64,000 nt of DNA from JBOGVA01 sp050692195. GTDB taxonomy: Bacteria; Actinomycetota; UBA4738. Positions 17,133-27,852 of the stretch are shown here, piece after piece (position 1 is the first letter of the stretch; the number at the start of each line of letters is the position of its first letter). The stretch covers positions 1-64,000 of the forward strand of contig JBOGVA010000056.1 in NCBI GenBank assembly GCA_050692195.1, written 5' to 3'. Under the pieces are notes generated by a model. It was not told the origin of the DNA, did no database searches, and saw only the letters and a list, made by a program, of their open reading frames with translations. A program made the translations under genes and the position numbers.

Positions 17133-17138
17133 CGAGTG

Positions 17139-18542
17139 ATGGTTCGCCGACCCGCGCCCGTGATCACCCTTCTCGTCCTGGCCGCCGCCTGTACGTCGGG
17201 CGAGATGGTCCCTCGAGCTTCGCCCAGCGTCCCCGCGGTTGGGTCACCGAACCTGACGCCTACGCCGGCCCCGACCCCCGCCGAGGACCCGGTCGTGCTC
17301 GACGTGGTGGCGGACCTCGCTCCGTCCCCTGGAGGGCTTGGATCGCTGGAGGTGGGAAACACCTACATCGAAGGGATGCAGCTGGCGGTGCAGGAGGTGA
17401 ACGGGCGCGGTGGGGTGAGCGGCCGCCCCGTCGAGCTGGCTCTGCACGACGACGAAGGACACCCGGAGCTGTTCGCTGGACTGATCGGGAGCCTGTTGGA
17501 GCAGGATGCGACAGCCATCCTGTACGCAGGTCCGGGGCCTGCCTTGACCCCGCTCCGACCCCAGTTCGCGGCTACCGGCACCCCGGTGATCCTCCTTGAA
17601 GGCGATCTCTACACGAGCCGGGGACTGTTCCCTCAGGTCTTCCAGACGAGCATCCCTTGGGCCTGGCAGGCGCACGACATCGCCCGCTACGTGGTCCGGG
17701 ACCGAAAAGCAGAGGACATCGTGTTCGTCGGGACGGGGCCGGAGGCGCCGGTGGCTCGCCGGGCGCTGCGGGGCGCGCTTGAGTACTGGGGCGGCCGCCT
17801 GGCAGCCGGGTTCGATGATCGGTCCCGTGACGAGCGAGGGCTTTCGAGGGCGTTCGAGCGCGCTGCCAGGGCTGATTGGGCTGTTGCATTCGGGCCGCAG
17901 GTCGATGCGCTCGAGGTGGTGAACGCGATCGAGGAGGCAGCGGAGGCCAAGCCAGGCATCACCGGCCCGGCGGCCCTGCTGATTTCCCATCCTGCTCTGG
18001 CCGATCCGGAACCCGGGACCAGTGCTTGCTACACGTACACCTGGGCCGGATGGGCAGACCCCATCCCGAGGGTAGGCAGGTTCCGGCGGCGCTTCGAGAG
18101 GTTTGCGGGACGCCTCCCGCAGGGCCTGGAACAGGAGGGGTACGACGCGATCCGTGCCCTGGTGGTGGCCCTTCGGAAGACGGGCGGCCGAGGGGGAGAC
18201 GAGCTGAGGAAGCAGCTCGAGCAGATCAAGGGGCGGCTGTTCTCGGGGTTCCCCGTGGACCTGGGACCTGACGACCACGTCTTCCCGCCGCGGGACGAGC
18301 TGGGACTGTTCGCCGTGGCCGGACCGGACGAACGGCTCGATCCGTGGCAGGCGCCCCCCACCGCGACAAAGGGTGTGTGGAGGGCGGTGATGCGAACCTT
18401 CACCTACGACGGTCAGCGCACCAATGTCCTCGACCGGGACCGGAGGGTCTTCTTCCCCTTCTGGAACAAGCGCGTCCCCGCCCCGGGGTACTGGCGGTCC
18501 CGCTTCGGGATCGTCACGCGTCCCAGGGACCCGCTGCACTAG
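17139..18542 (+). CDS. Branched-chain amino acid-type ABC solute-binding lipoprotein
   Basis: This lipoprotein has the leader MVRRPAPVITLLVLAAAC, where the final Cys is the lipid site. A Pro/Thr linker follows, then a Leu/Ile/Val-binding receptor-like domain. EVGNTYIEGMQLAVQEVNGRGGVSG is the hallmark of this periplasmic-binding fold. It probably captures an amino acid or amide for import. No permease or ATPase genes are nearby, so it may serve a distant transporter or act as a sensor. It is 467 residues long. The ligand cannot be predicted. Confidence 0.85.
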   Translation: MVRRPAPVITLLVLAAACTSGEMVPRASPSVPAVGSPNLTPTPAPTPAEDPVVLDVVADLAPSPGGLGSLEVGNTYIEGMQLAVQEVNGRGGVSGRPVELALHDDEGHPELFAGLIGSLLEQDATAILYAGPGPALTPLRPQFAATGTPVILLEGDLYTSRGLFPQVFQTSIPWAWQAHDIARYVVRDRKAEDIVFVGTGPEAPVARRALRGALEYWGGRLAAGFDDRSRDERGLSRAFERAARADWAVAFGPQVDALEVVNAIEEAAEAKPGITGPAALLISHPALADPEPGTSACYTYTWAGWADPIPRVGRFRRRFERFAGRLPQGLEQEGYDAIRALVVALRKTGGRGGDELRKQLEQIKGRLFSGFPVDLGPDDHVFPPRDELGLFAVAGPDERLDPWQAPPTATKGVWRAVMRTFTYDGQRTNVLDRDRRVFFPFWNKRVPAPGYWRSRFGIVTRPRDPLH

Positions 18543-18671
18543 CCGGCACGAAACGAAGGCTCCCGCTAATCCTGGGGAAGGGACGGCCCGAATAACTTGT
18601 TGAGAGGAACTTGGCGCCGCCTTCCGTCGTCACAGAAAGAGGACGACCCAGACAGGGGCTAGGACGATCGG

Positions 18672-18699
18672 GGGGTTAGTCTGACCCCACGGGTATAAT
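18672..18699 (+). promoter_or_regulatory. Palindrome plus TATAAT upstream of clpC
   Basis: A 17-bp hyphenless inverted repeat, GGGGTTAGTCTGACCCC (18672-18688, one T/G mispair), sits 5 bp upstream of TATAAT (18694-18699). It occupies the position of the -35 element, so it looks like a repressor or activator operator for clpC. It is not a CtsR or HspR (HAIR) consensus as I know them. The rest of 18543-18823 shows no gene. Confidence 0.5.
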
Positions 18700-18823
18700 C
18701 GCTGTCGGAGGCGCTCGGGGCGCGGTACGCGCCACCAGGGCGCCTTCTTGGCCCGAGGGATGTGGGCCCGGATTTGCGGGGCAAGATCCAACGGGGCCGA
18801 GGGATCGGCCCGGAGGGAACGAG

Positions 18824-21298
<2,475 letters not shown>

Positions 21299-21320
21299 GG
21301 GGTACGCGAGCTTCCCCAGC

Positions 21321-21351
21321 CACGGAGGGAATGTAGCTAGGTCCCTCCGTG
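21321..21351 (+). terminator. Hairpin downstream of clpC
   Basis: A perfect 10-bp stem, CACGGAGGGA/TCCCTCCGTG, with an 11-nt loop begins 22 nt after the clpC stop. No U tract follows. It is probably a terminator or 3-prime-end stabiliser between convergent genes. Confidence 0.6.
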
Positions 21352-21404
21352 ACGTCGCTGAGAGGGAAGCGGCAGGCCGGGACGCCGGCAGGCCGTCAAG
21401 GGCG

Positions 21405-21434
21405 GAGCCCAGTGGCCCACGGGTCACTGGGCTC
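21405..21434. terminator. Second hairpin between clpC and the Tat-protein gene
   Basis: A perfect 10-bp stem, GAGCCCAGTG/CACTGGGCTC, with a 10-nt loop lies between convergent genes. It could act in both directions. No U tract follows on the plus strand. Confidence 0.55.
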
Positions 21435-21491
21435 TCGCCATTGCAGGCAAGAACCAGCGGTTACGCTAGCTTGGTCTGGCGCTGAATGGGC

Positions 21492-21520
21492 GGCGATCGC
21501 TACAGGGGCGATCGCTACAG
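21492..21520. repeat. Two copies of GGCGATCGCTACAG
   Basis: Direct repeats at 21492-21505 and 21507-21520 with 15-nt spacing overlap the stop codon of the minus-strand Tat-leader gene. Each contains the palindrome GCGATCGC. This may be a simple duplication. Confidence 0.6.
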
Positions 21521-21769
21521 CTTTGGGGCGTCGTCCTCTTCGTCGGACGTGTCCTGGCTCGACGTCTCCTCGTCGGTGGTGTCGGTGTCGTCGTCCCCGG
21601 TGTCTCCCGTCGTGGTCGGAGTGGGCGCGGGTGTGACGTCCCCCGTGGCGAAGGCGGGAGGAGCGACGGTCTGCACTATGGGCGCTGCCCACGCGGCGGC
21701 GAGTCCTGTCAGCGCTGCCTTGCGGAGGAACGTCCTGCGCTCGAGTCCGGTTGATTCCTCAGCATCCAT
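21515..21769 (-). CDS. Small twin-arginine-exported acidic protein
   Basis: An 84-residue protein with a textbook Tat leader: ERRTFLRKAALTGLAAAW, then a c-region ending AFA (residues 39-41). The exported part of about 43 residues is almost only Thr, Asp, Glu, Pro and Ser and has no fold I recognise. It ends DDAPKL. Tat export of so short a disordered peptide is odd, unless it binds a cofactor or a partner or is a wall decoration. Its promoter must lie in 21770-21896, shared with the divergent kinase gene. Confidence 0.75.
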   Translation of the reverse strand: MDAEESTGLERRTFLRKAALTGLAAAWAAPIVQTVAPPAFATGDVTPAPTPTTTGDTGDDDTDTTDEETSSQDTSDEEDDAPKL

Positions 21770-21896
21770 GGCGGGCTCCTCTAGCTTGCTTTGGTTGTTG
21801 GCACAAGCGTAGTCCCGTGACAGATGGCGAGGCCATACGGCACAGCCCGTATCTTTTCCGGCCTAGTATCGGGTCCGACGTTCCCCGAGGTGGGTC

Positions 21897-22742
21897 ATGA
21901 GCCGAGACAAGTCGAGCTGGGGCTTCCGTCAGGGGGATGAGATCGCGCTCGGGCGGTATGCGCTTCAGCTGTTGGGCGATGGGGCCACGTCCGAGGTCTA
22001 CCTGGCCTGGGACGACCGACTGTTCTGTCTGGTGGTCGCCAAGGTGGTCCGTCCGGACCTGGTGGGCACGTCCAGAGGGGTTCGACGGCTTGCTCGGGAG
22101 GCCGAGGCACTGAGCAGACTTTCACATCCCCTGATCCTCCGTTGCTTCGAGGCCGTACTCGATGGCGACCGCCCCCACCTGGTGGAAGAGTTCGTCGAGG
22201 GAATGCCGCTTTGGGCTCGCGTGCGGCGGGCTGGCCTGGAGCTCGAGCAGCTGCTTCCACTCTTCCTTCGGCTCTGCTCTGCGCTGCACTACCTGGAGGG
22301 AGAGCGGATGGTCCACCTCGATGTGAAGCCCGGAAACATCATCCTGGGGGCTCAGCCCAGGCTCATCGACTTCAGCCTGGCCCGCACCGTGACAGAGGCC
22401 GGAACCATCTCGAGGCGAGTCGGCACCGACGCCTACATGGCCCCGGAGACCTGTGACCCGCCTGCACTGGGGCCGATCGGCACCCCTGCCGACGTGTGGG
22501 GGCTGGGCGCCACGATGTATCACGCGGTCGCGGGACGGGTCCCCTTCCCGCGGATCAAGGGCTTCGACGAACACGATCTCCCCGCGCGGTTTCCCCAGCT
22601 TGATCGGGGACCTGAGCCTCTGCCGGAGGGCCTCCCGGACCCGTTAGCTCCTTTGATCATGCGCTGCCTGAGCAAGGAGCCGAGCGACAGACCCTCTGCC
22701 TCCGAGGTCGGGCTGGCCCTGGAGCGATCGGTCGCCGGCTGA
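21897..22742 (+). CDS. Soluble Hanks-type Ser/Thr protein kinase
   Basis: A 281-residue kinase domain with no TM or PASTA region. The glycine-rich loop is LGDGATSEVYLA and the VAIK-like lysine is in LVVAKVV. The catalytic loop is HLDVKPGN (140-147). The metal motif reads DFS (158-160) instead of DFG. The APE block is YMAPETC. All phosphotransfer residues are present, so activity is expected. The DFG-to-DFS change occurs in some bacterial kinases. It is divergent from the Tat-protein gene and lies 59 nt before radA. Targets are unknown. Confidence 0.88.
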   Translation: MSRDKSSWGFRQGDEIALGRYALQLLGDGATSEVYLAWDDRLFCLVVAKVVRPDLVGTSRGVRRLAREAEALSRLSHPLILRCFEAVLDGDRPHLVEEFVEGMPLWARVRRAGLELEQLLPLFLRLCSALHYLEGERMVHLDVKPGNIILGAQPRLIDFSLARTVTEAGTISRRVGTDAYMAPETCDPPALGPIGTPADVWGLGATMYHAVAGRVPFPRIKGFDEHDLPARFPQLDRGPEPLPEGLPDPLAPLIMRCLSKEPSDRPSASEVGLALERSVAG

Positions 22743-22789
22743 GACGCTTCACCCACGGCCTTCGTTGAGGTCGTGTCACACCCCCGCGG

Positions 22790-22795
22790 TATGGT
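22790..22795 (+). promoter_or_regulatory. Putative -10 for leaderless radA
   Basis: TATGGT lies 6 nt before the GTG start of radA at 22802. There is no ribosome binding site in between, consistent with a leaderless message. Confidence 0.4.
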
Positions 22796-22801
22796 CGCGA
22801 C

Positions 22802-24277
22802 GTGGGCAAGGTCAAGCGGCTGTTCGTGTGCGGGAGCTGTCAGCGGCCCTCCGCGCAGTGGTCGGGGAAGTGCGCGGCCTGCGGGGGGTGGGGCACGGTG
22901 AACGAGCACCCCGTGGGAAGCGCCTCCCGTCCGCGTGCGGGGAGCGCCGTCTCGCCGGCAGTCCTGACCCTTGCCCCGGAACCCGAGGAGCACCGGATCT
23001 CCACCGGCTTCGCCAACGTCGATCGCGTGCTGGGCGGTGGGCTGGTCCCGGGTTCGGTGGTCCTCCTGGCAGGGGCGCCCGGCATCGGCAAGTCGACCCT
23101 TCTCCTCCAGCTGGCGTCGCACTTGGCTGCGGCCGGGCACCCCTGCCTCGTCGCATCCGGAGAGGAGTCCCGGCGGCAGGTCGCCGGCCGGGCCGACCGG
23201 CTTGGGATCGAAGGCGAGGGGATCGAATACGTATCCGGTCGCGATCTGGGGGAGGTGCTCGACGCGGCACGCGCCAGACGTCCGGCGGTGCTGATCGTGG
23301 ACTCGATCCAGAGCATTCGGGATCAGGAGTCGGAGGCGTTGCCCGGAGGAGTGGCGCAGGTACGGACGTGCGCCGACGCGTTGATCTCCCTGGCCAAGGA
23401 GCACGACGTGACGGTCCTGCTCGTCGGTCACGTGACGAAGGAAGGGGACCTGGCGGGCCCGCGCACCCTGGAGCACGCCGTGGATGCCGTGCTCATCTTC
23501 GAAGGGGATCATCGATCCGGCCTTCGGATCCTGGCGGGAGGCAAGAACCGGTTCGGACCCGAGGGCGAGGTGGCCACGTACGAGATGACCGCCGCCGGGC
23601 TCATCCAGACGGAGGCGGGACCCCGTATCGGGGACGGGCGGCTCGAGCCCGGGTGCGCCACGGCTCTGGCGCTTGCCGGTAGGCGGGCATTTGCCGTAGA
23701 TGTCCAGGCCCTCGTGGTCTCCTCCGATGGCCCTCCAAGGCGCCAGGTATCCGGCCTCGACCCTCGACGCTTCCACATCGTGGCCGCCGTGGTCGACCGC
23801 GCGTTGCAGCTCGGACTGACCCGCTGCGAGCTCTACGGCGCGTCATCCGGGGGCTTTCGGCTCGACGACCCGGGCACGGACCTGGCCGTGGCAGCTGCGC
23901 TGGCGTCGGCAAGCACCGGCGTCCCTCCGCCGCCCGGCACGGGGTTCGTGGGGGAAGTCTCCTTGAGCGGATTGCTGCGGCCGGCTCCCGGGCTCGAGTA
24001 CCGGCTGTCGGCGGCCCTTGCGGCCGGCCTGGAGACGGTAGTCGTTCCGACCGGTGGGCCACCGACCGAGCGCTCGGCTCGTGGGCCGCGCGTGATCGAA
24101 GCCCGCCACTTGCGCGAGGCCCTCGGGTGGGCGGGAGGCCGAGCATGGGCCGAGCCCCAGGGAAGCGCCCCCGTCCCTCCGAGACGCGCTCGCCCTAGGA
24201 AGCCTCTCAAATCTTCAGGCGGTCCCCCTCATGCGGGCTCGATGACGATCATGGCGACGGGCTCGGTCCAGCCGTAG
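22802..24277 (+). CDS. radA: DNA repair protein RadA
   Basis: RadA/Sms is a RecA-like helicase that promotes branch migration in recombination. The N-terminal zinc finger has Cys10, Cys13, Cys24 and Cys27. Walker A GAPGIGKST starts at residue 91. The family-specific KNRFG appears in GGKNRFGPEGE. The C-terminus is Lon-protease-like. At 491 residues it is longer than usual. The extra tail (PRRARPRKPLKSSGG onward) runs 49 nt into the convergent spondin gene and looks like read-on rather than conserved sequence. GTG 22802 is the only sensible start. Confidence 0.94.
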   Translation: MGKVKRLFVCGSCQRPSAQWSGKCAACGGWGTVNEHPVGSASRPRAGSAVSPAVLTLAPEPEEHRISTGFANVDRVLGGGLVPGSVVLLAGAPGIGKSTLLLQLASHLAAAGHPCLVASGEESRRQVAGRADRLGIEGEGIEYVSGRDLGEVLDAARARRPAVLIVDSIQSIRDQESEALPGGVAQVRTCADALISLAKEHDVTVLLVGHVTKEGDLAGPRTLEHAVDAVLIFEGDHRSGLRILAGGKNRFGPEGEVATYEMTAAGLIQTEAGPRIGDGRLEPGCATALALAGRRAFAVDVQALVVSSDGPPRRQVSGLDPRRFHIVAAVVDRALQLGLTRCELYGASSGGFRLDDPGTDLAVAAALASASTGVPPPPGTGFVGEVSLSGLLRPAPGLEYRLSAALAAGLETVVVPTGGPPTERSARGPRVIEARHLREALGWAGGRAWAEPQGSAPVPPRRARPRKPLKSSGGPPHAGSMTIMATGSVQP

Positions 24278-24909
24278 AGATCCGGATCAAGGTCACCCAC
24301 GCCGAGGATCCCAGGGTGCGGCCTGATCAGCTCACCCTCGGGGTCACGCACGAACGGATTTCCGCAGCAGGGACCGGGGATGAACTCCATGAGTTCGTTG
24401 TTCTTCTCGCTCCCCGCATCGTAGGCCATGGTCCGGAGGGCCCCGACTCGCGATCGCACTTGGAGCGCGTCGGTGCCAGTGAACGCATCGTTCGTGTTGA
24501 CGAGCATGGTCAACACGGTCAGCCGGTCGAATCCTCCAACCGTCCGGACGAAGTATGTCCGTGACTCACCCGACGGGATGGGGCCTCCCTCGCCGGTGAA
24601 CACTTCCTTCACCCCTGGGAGCTGCGCCAGAGCGGACTCGGCCGGCGCGTTGATGGCGTCTTCGGCGATTCCGGCGACCACGTGGGTGGCGACATCGCCG
24701 ACGCCCCACACATCGGCGCGGTTCGAGTGGATGACGAACAGCGGTGGCGAGAACGGCTGTGAGCCCGGCGGCCCCGGACCAGAGGGCGTCAGATTGGTGA
24801 TGGTGATCTTCCACTCGCTGACTTGCTCACCGATCGCGGCGGATCCGAATGCAGTGAGGAGCGCAACGAGCAGAGCTAACCCGAGCACGAGCGGGACGAT
24901 TCGTCGCAT
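24229..24909 (-). CDS. Secreted spondin-domain protein
   Basis: A 226-residue exported protein with signal peptide MRRIVPLVLGLALLVALLTA and the spondin_N pattern. The pattern is seen as WKITITNLTPSG, PLFVIHSN, VWGVGDVATHVVAGIAEDA, a glycine-rich middle with FDRLTVLTMLVNTNDAF, and the C-terminal YGWTEPVAMIVI. Bacterial spondin-domain proteins are extracellular and of unknown role. ATG 24909 follows AAGGAGGAC, which decides the start over an upstream ATG at 24948. Its 3-prime end overlaps radA by 49 nt. CCG in PGPCCGNPF may form a disulfide. Confidence 0.85.
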   Translation of the reverse strand: MRRIVPLVLGLALLVALLTAFGSAAIGEQVSEWKITITNLTPSGPGPPGSQPFSPPLFVIHSNRADVWGVGDVATHVVAGIAEDAINAPAESALAQLPGVKEVFTGEGGPIPSGESRTYFVRTVGGFDRLTVLTMLVNTNDAFTGTDALQVRSRVGALRTMAYDAGSEKNNELMEFIPGPCCGNPFVRDPEGELIRPHPGILGVGDLDPDLYGWTEPVAMIVIEPA

Positions 24910-25152
24910 CCTGTCCTCCTTTTCTTCGACCTGGCAAGACCGTAACAAGCGGTCCTCGTTTCGGATGCCTCGTTCGCTTACAGGAGCCTTAAATCGCGGA
25001 GCCGGTCACCTGCCCCCCAATGCTGGCGATCGGGATCCCCTGCTCCCGAAGGAGCGCTTTCGGCGAAGCCGACGCATCGAAAGCCGCATGCGGTCGACAG
25101 CCGAAGAGAAGGGACGGGACGGCCAAATGCCCCGCTGACCAGCACTTTTGAG

Positions 25153-25182
25153 TTGCAGGGGCTGGCACTCGCATGCTATCCT
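25153..25182 (+). promoter_or_regulatory. carD promoter
   Basis: -35 TTGCAG (25153-25158), an 18-bp spacer, and the extended -10 TGCTATCCT (25174-25182). The +1 is expected near 25190, giving a leader of about 36 nt. The 24910-25225 interval is divergent with the spondin gene and shows no other gene. Confidence 0.6.
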
Positions 25183-25225
25183 GGCTGTCTCGCACGTGAG
25201 TCCAATGCGTACACGAGGGAGTCTT

Positions 25226-25711
25226 GTGTTCAACAAGGGAGACAAGGTCGTCTATCCGCATCACGGAGCGGCTGTAATCGAAGACCTCGTGGAACGGGAG
25301 ATTCTCGGCGAAACCAGGACGTATTTCAAGCTTCGGCTGGCCCACGGCGACCTCACCCTGATGGTGCCAATCGACAACACCCGGGAAGTGGGCCTGCGAG
25401 GAGTGATCTCCAGGCGAGAGGTCCGGAAGGTGTTCGATCTCCTCCGGGAGGAGGAGGCCAGGATGCCCACGAACTGGAGCCGCCGCTACAAGACGAACCT
25501 GGCAAAGCTCAGCTCCGGCGATGTCTATCAGGTGGCGGAGGTGGTCAGGAACCTCTCCTGCCGCGAGAAGGAGAAGGGGCTTTCGGCCGGGGAGAAGCAC
25601 ATGCTGGCAAAGGCCCGCCAGATCCTCATCTCCGAACTGACCTTCGCCTTCGACTCGACAGAGGAGAAGGCCGAGGCCATGCTCGACAAGGTTCTCGAAG
25701 AAGTTCACTGA
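25226..25711 (+). CDS. carD: CarD-family RNA-polymerase-binding regulator
   Basis: CarD stabilises open promoter complexes at rRNA and other promoters. The N-terminal Tudor-like RNAP-interaction domain begins VFNKGDKVVYPHHGAAVIED. The DNA-binding helical part contains TNWSRRYKTNLAKLSSGDVY and GLSAGEKHMLAKARQIL, both near-diagnostic. GTG 25226 is 4 nt after GAGGGAG and gives the normal 161 residues. An ATG at 25205 is an alternative. carD-(PIN/TRAM)-ispD-ispF is a standard actinobacterial order. Confidence 0.95.
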   Translation: MFNKGDKVVYPHHGAAVIEDLVEREILGETRTYFKLRLAHGDLTLMVPIDNTREVGLRGVISRREVRKVFDLLREEEARMPTNWSRRYKTNLAKLSSGDVYQVAEVVRNLSCREKEKGLSAGEKHMLAKARQILISELTFAFDSTEEKAEAMLDKVLEEVH

Positions 25712-25715
25712 ACCG

Positions 25716-25734
25716 CCGTCCGCGCGACGGACGG
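25716..25734. terminator. Short hairpin after carD
   Basis: CCGTCC/GGACGG stem with a 7-nt loop, 5 nt after the carD stop and followed by ATCTCTC. It is weak. The rest of 25735-26026 shows no gene I can support apart from a possible 52-codon N-terminal extension of the next protein. Confidence 0.35.
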
Positions 25735-26026
25735 ATCTCTCCCACCGGTCCCGCGCCGGCCGTGATCTCAAGCCTCATCTCCATCCTCCCGAAGAACGAA
25801 TCGGAGGCATGCCTCGCCGGCGCCTCGGGATCGCCGTGCCCGAAGATCCGCCGGCCGGGCTACCAAGGGTATGGGCAAGAAGCAGGTGGCGTCCGAGCTG
25901 GAGGATCTCCTCGTTCAGAAAGAGGGCCCTCGCCCGCTTCCACGAACTCACGCCATCCGCACCGAGCTCCAGGTCGCGCCGATCACGAGCTCGCCGCAGG
26001 ATGGTGGCCTCGAGCAGAAGGACGGG

Positions 26027-27088
26027 ATGAGGGCATGGCATGCGCGGGGCCTTCTGATCGAGTCCGTGCGGTTGGTCGTCGTGGCGCTCTTCGCCGTCTT
26101 CGGCTGGGAGGTCACGTACCTGGTGAGCCCAAGCCCTCGGCAGCATCTGGTGGGCATCCTGCTCGGTTCGGCCGTCGGATACGTCCTGGGCGGTGTGTTC
26201 GGGCGTCAGACGGAGACGGCGGTCCGGCGATTCGAACGAGAGCTCAAGCGAGTACCCGCAGCGGAGATCCTGGCTGGAGGCATGGGCATGATCCTCGGCC
26301 TCGTTCTGGCCACCTTGCTGTCACTGCCCTTGTTCCATCTTCCGGCCACGGTCGCCTACCCCGCTGTGGCCTTCGCGTACGTGGTCACGGGATATCTCTG
26401 CTACCGGGTCGGGAGGTCCAAGAGCAACGAGCTGTTCGCCATGTTCGGGGTCAAGCCACGTGCCGCGGGGACCCGCCCCGGCGAGGTCGCCATCCTGGAC
26501 TCGAGCGCCATCCTGGACGGGCGGATCCTGCCGCTCATCCAGATGGGATTCCTGGGAGGCTCGCTGCTCGTCACCCGGAGCGTGCTCGGAGAGCTTCACG
26601 CCGTCGCCGACTCCTCGAGCACCAGCCGCCGAGTTCGCGGACGCCGGGGCCTGGATCTGCTGGTCGCGCTGAACCGTGACCCCACCGTGGACATGGTGCT
26701 GATCGAGGACGAAGAGATCGTCCACGGCGAGGCGGTGGACGTGCAGCTCGTCCGCCTGGCGAAGGCGCGAGGGGCCACGCTGGTCACCAACGATGGAAAC
26801 CTGGGCAAGGTCGCCGCCGCCCTGGACGTACCGGTGCGCTCGATCCACGCCCTGGCGGAGGCACTTCGGCCCGAGGTGGTTTCCGGAGACCACGTCCAGG
26901 TACAACTGACTCGCCGGGGACGGGAAAGCGGCCAGGCCGTGGGATACCTGGAGGACGGAACGATGGTGGTCGTGGAGGAGGCCGACCATCTTCTCGGAGA
27001 TACGGTGAGCGCGACGGTCACGAACGCCCTGCAGACCTCTACGGGGCGCCTGATCTTCGCCAGGGTGACCGGAGATCAACAGGCCTGA
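26027..27088 (+). CDS. Membrane PIN/TRAM-domain protein (YacL type)
   Basis: Four TM helices come first (LLIESVRLVVVALFAVFGW onward). A PIN nuclease domain follows, with acidic residues in ILDSSAILDGR, LIEDEEIVHGEAVDV and TLVTNDGNL. A C-terminal TRAM RNA-binding domain (GDHVQVQLTRRGRESGQAVGY) completes it. It is probably a membrane-bound RNA-processing nuclease of unknown target. ATG 26027 after AAGGACGGG begins just before TM1 and gives 353 residues. An in-frame ATG at 25871 would add 52 non-conserved residues. It sits between carD and ispD. Confidence 0.88.
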   Translation: MRAWHARGLLIESVRLVVVALFAVFGWEVTYLVSPSPRQHLVGILLGSAVGYVLGGVFGRQTETAVRRFERELKRVPAAEILAGGMGMILGLVLATLLSLPLFHLPATVAYPAVAFAYVVTGYLCYRVGRSKSNELFAMFGVKPRAAGTRPGEVAILDSSAILDGRILPLIQMGFLGGSLLVTRSVLGELHAVADSSSTSRRVRGRRGLDLLVALNRDPTVDMVLIEDEEIVHGEAVDVQLVRLAKARGATLVTNDGNLGKVAAALDVPVRSIHALAEALRPEVVSGDHVQVQLTRRGRESGQAVGYLEDGTMVVVEEADHLLGDTVSATVTNALQTSTGRLIFARVTGDQQA

Positions 27089-27116
27089 TCCGTCCGGGCT
27101 GCGCCCTCGAAACCGA

Positions 27117-27122
27117 TACGCT
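27117..27122 (+). promoter_or_regulatory. Putative -10 for leaderless ispD
   Basis: TACGCT lies 6 nt before GTG 27129 and 9 nt before ATG 27132. No ribosome binding site is present. Confidence 0.35.
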
Positions 27123-27128
27123 CCTTCA

Positions 27129-27842
27129 GTGATGAGCGAAAGCGTCTCCGTTCGAACCGTGGCGCTTCTCCTGGCCGCAGGTTCGGGAAGCCGGCTGGGT
27201 GGGCGGCCGAAAGCCTTCCTCGAGGTCGCCGGGGAACCCCTGTTCCTTCACTCCCTTCGCTCCTTGGTGGCCTGTTCCATGGTCCACGGGGTCGTGATGA
27301 TGGTTCCGGAAGGGTCCGCCGGCGCTGCCGAGAGGTCGGAGGAAGCGCTCCACCTGGCTCCGGGGTTCCTGACCGCTCGGGTGGGAGGGGTGAGCCGTCA
27401 GGACTCCGTCCGGCTGGGGCTCGCGGCCGTCCCGGCCGAGACCGAGGCCATCGTCTGTCACGACGCGGCCCGACCCTTCGCTAGCGCCGATCTGTTCCGG
27501 CGAGTCCTCGCCGGCCTGCAGTCGGCGGACGGAATCGTGCCCTTGATCCCTACCCCTGACACGGTCAAGCGGGTGAGGGAGGGCAGGATCATCGAAACCA
27601 TCCCCCGGAATGAGATCGGGCTCGCCCAAACTCCCCAAGCCTTCCGGGCGCGCGCACTAAAGCGAGCTCACGAGCTGGCCTCGAGGTCGGGGCTCGATGG
27701 AACTGACGATGCGGTACTGCTCGAGTCGGCCGGCTATCGGGTCGTGGCGGTGGAAGGAGAGCCCGACAACTTCAAGGTGACGACCCCCGAAGATCTCCTC
27801 CGGGCGGAAGCTATCCTGGCCGCACGGCACGGGGCCAGGTGA
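27129..27842 (+). CDS. ispD: 2-C-methyl-D-erythritol 4-phosphate cytidylyltransferase
   Basis: IspD couples CTP to methylerythritol phosphate in the non-mevalonate isoprenoid pathway. LLAAGSGSRLGGRPKAFLEVAG, VCHDAARPF and RNEIGLAQTPQAF are diagnostic CTP- and substrate-binding motifs. The protein is 237 residues long. GTG 27129 and ATG 27132 are adjacent in frame. Leaderless spacing slightly favours GTG. ispF follows 10 nt later and catalyses a later step of the same pathway. Confidence 0.94.
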   Translation: MMSESVSVRTVALLLAAGSGSRLGGRPKAFLEVAGEPLFLHSLRSLVACSMVHGVVMMVPEGSAGAAERSEEALHLAPGFLTARVGGVSRQDSVRLGLAAVPAETEAIVCHDAARPFASADLFRRVLAGLQSADGIVPLIPTPDTVKRVREGRIIETIPRNEIGLAQTPQAFRARALKRAHELASRSGLDGTDDAVLLESAGYRVVAVEGEPDNFKVTTPEDLLRAEAILAARHGAR

Positions 27843-27852
27843 AAGGCGCGCC

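Noticed and set aside
18672..18688. CtsR or HspR (HAIR) operator at clpC
   Set aside because: The palindrome does not contain the CtsR heptads or the CTTGAGT/ACTCAAG arms.
25153..26679. 508-codon plus-strand frame overlapping carD and the PIN/TRAM gene in another frame
   Set aside because: It reads through two well-supported genes out of frame and has no recognisable domain.
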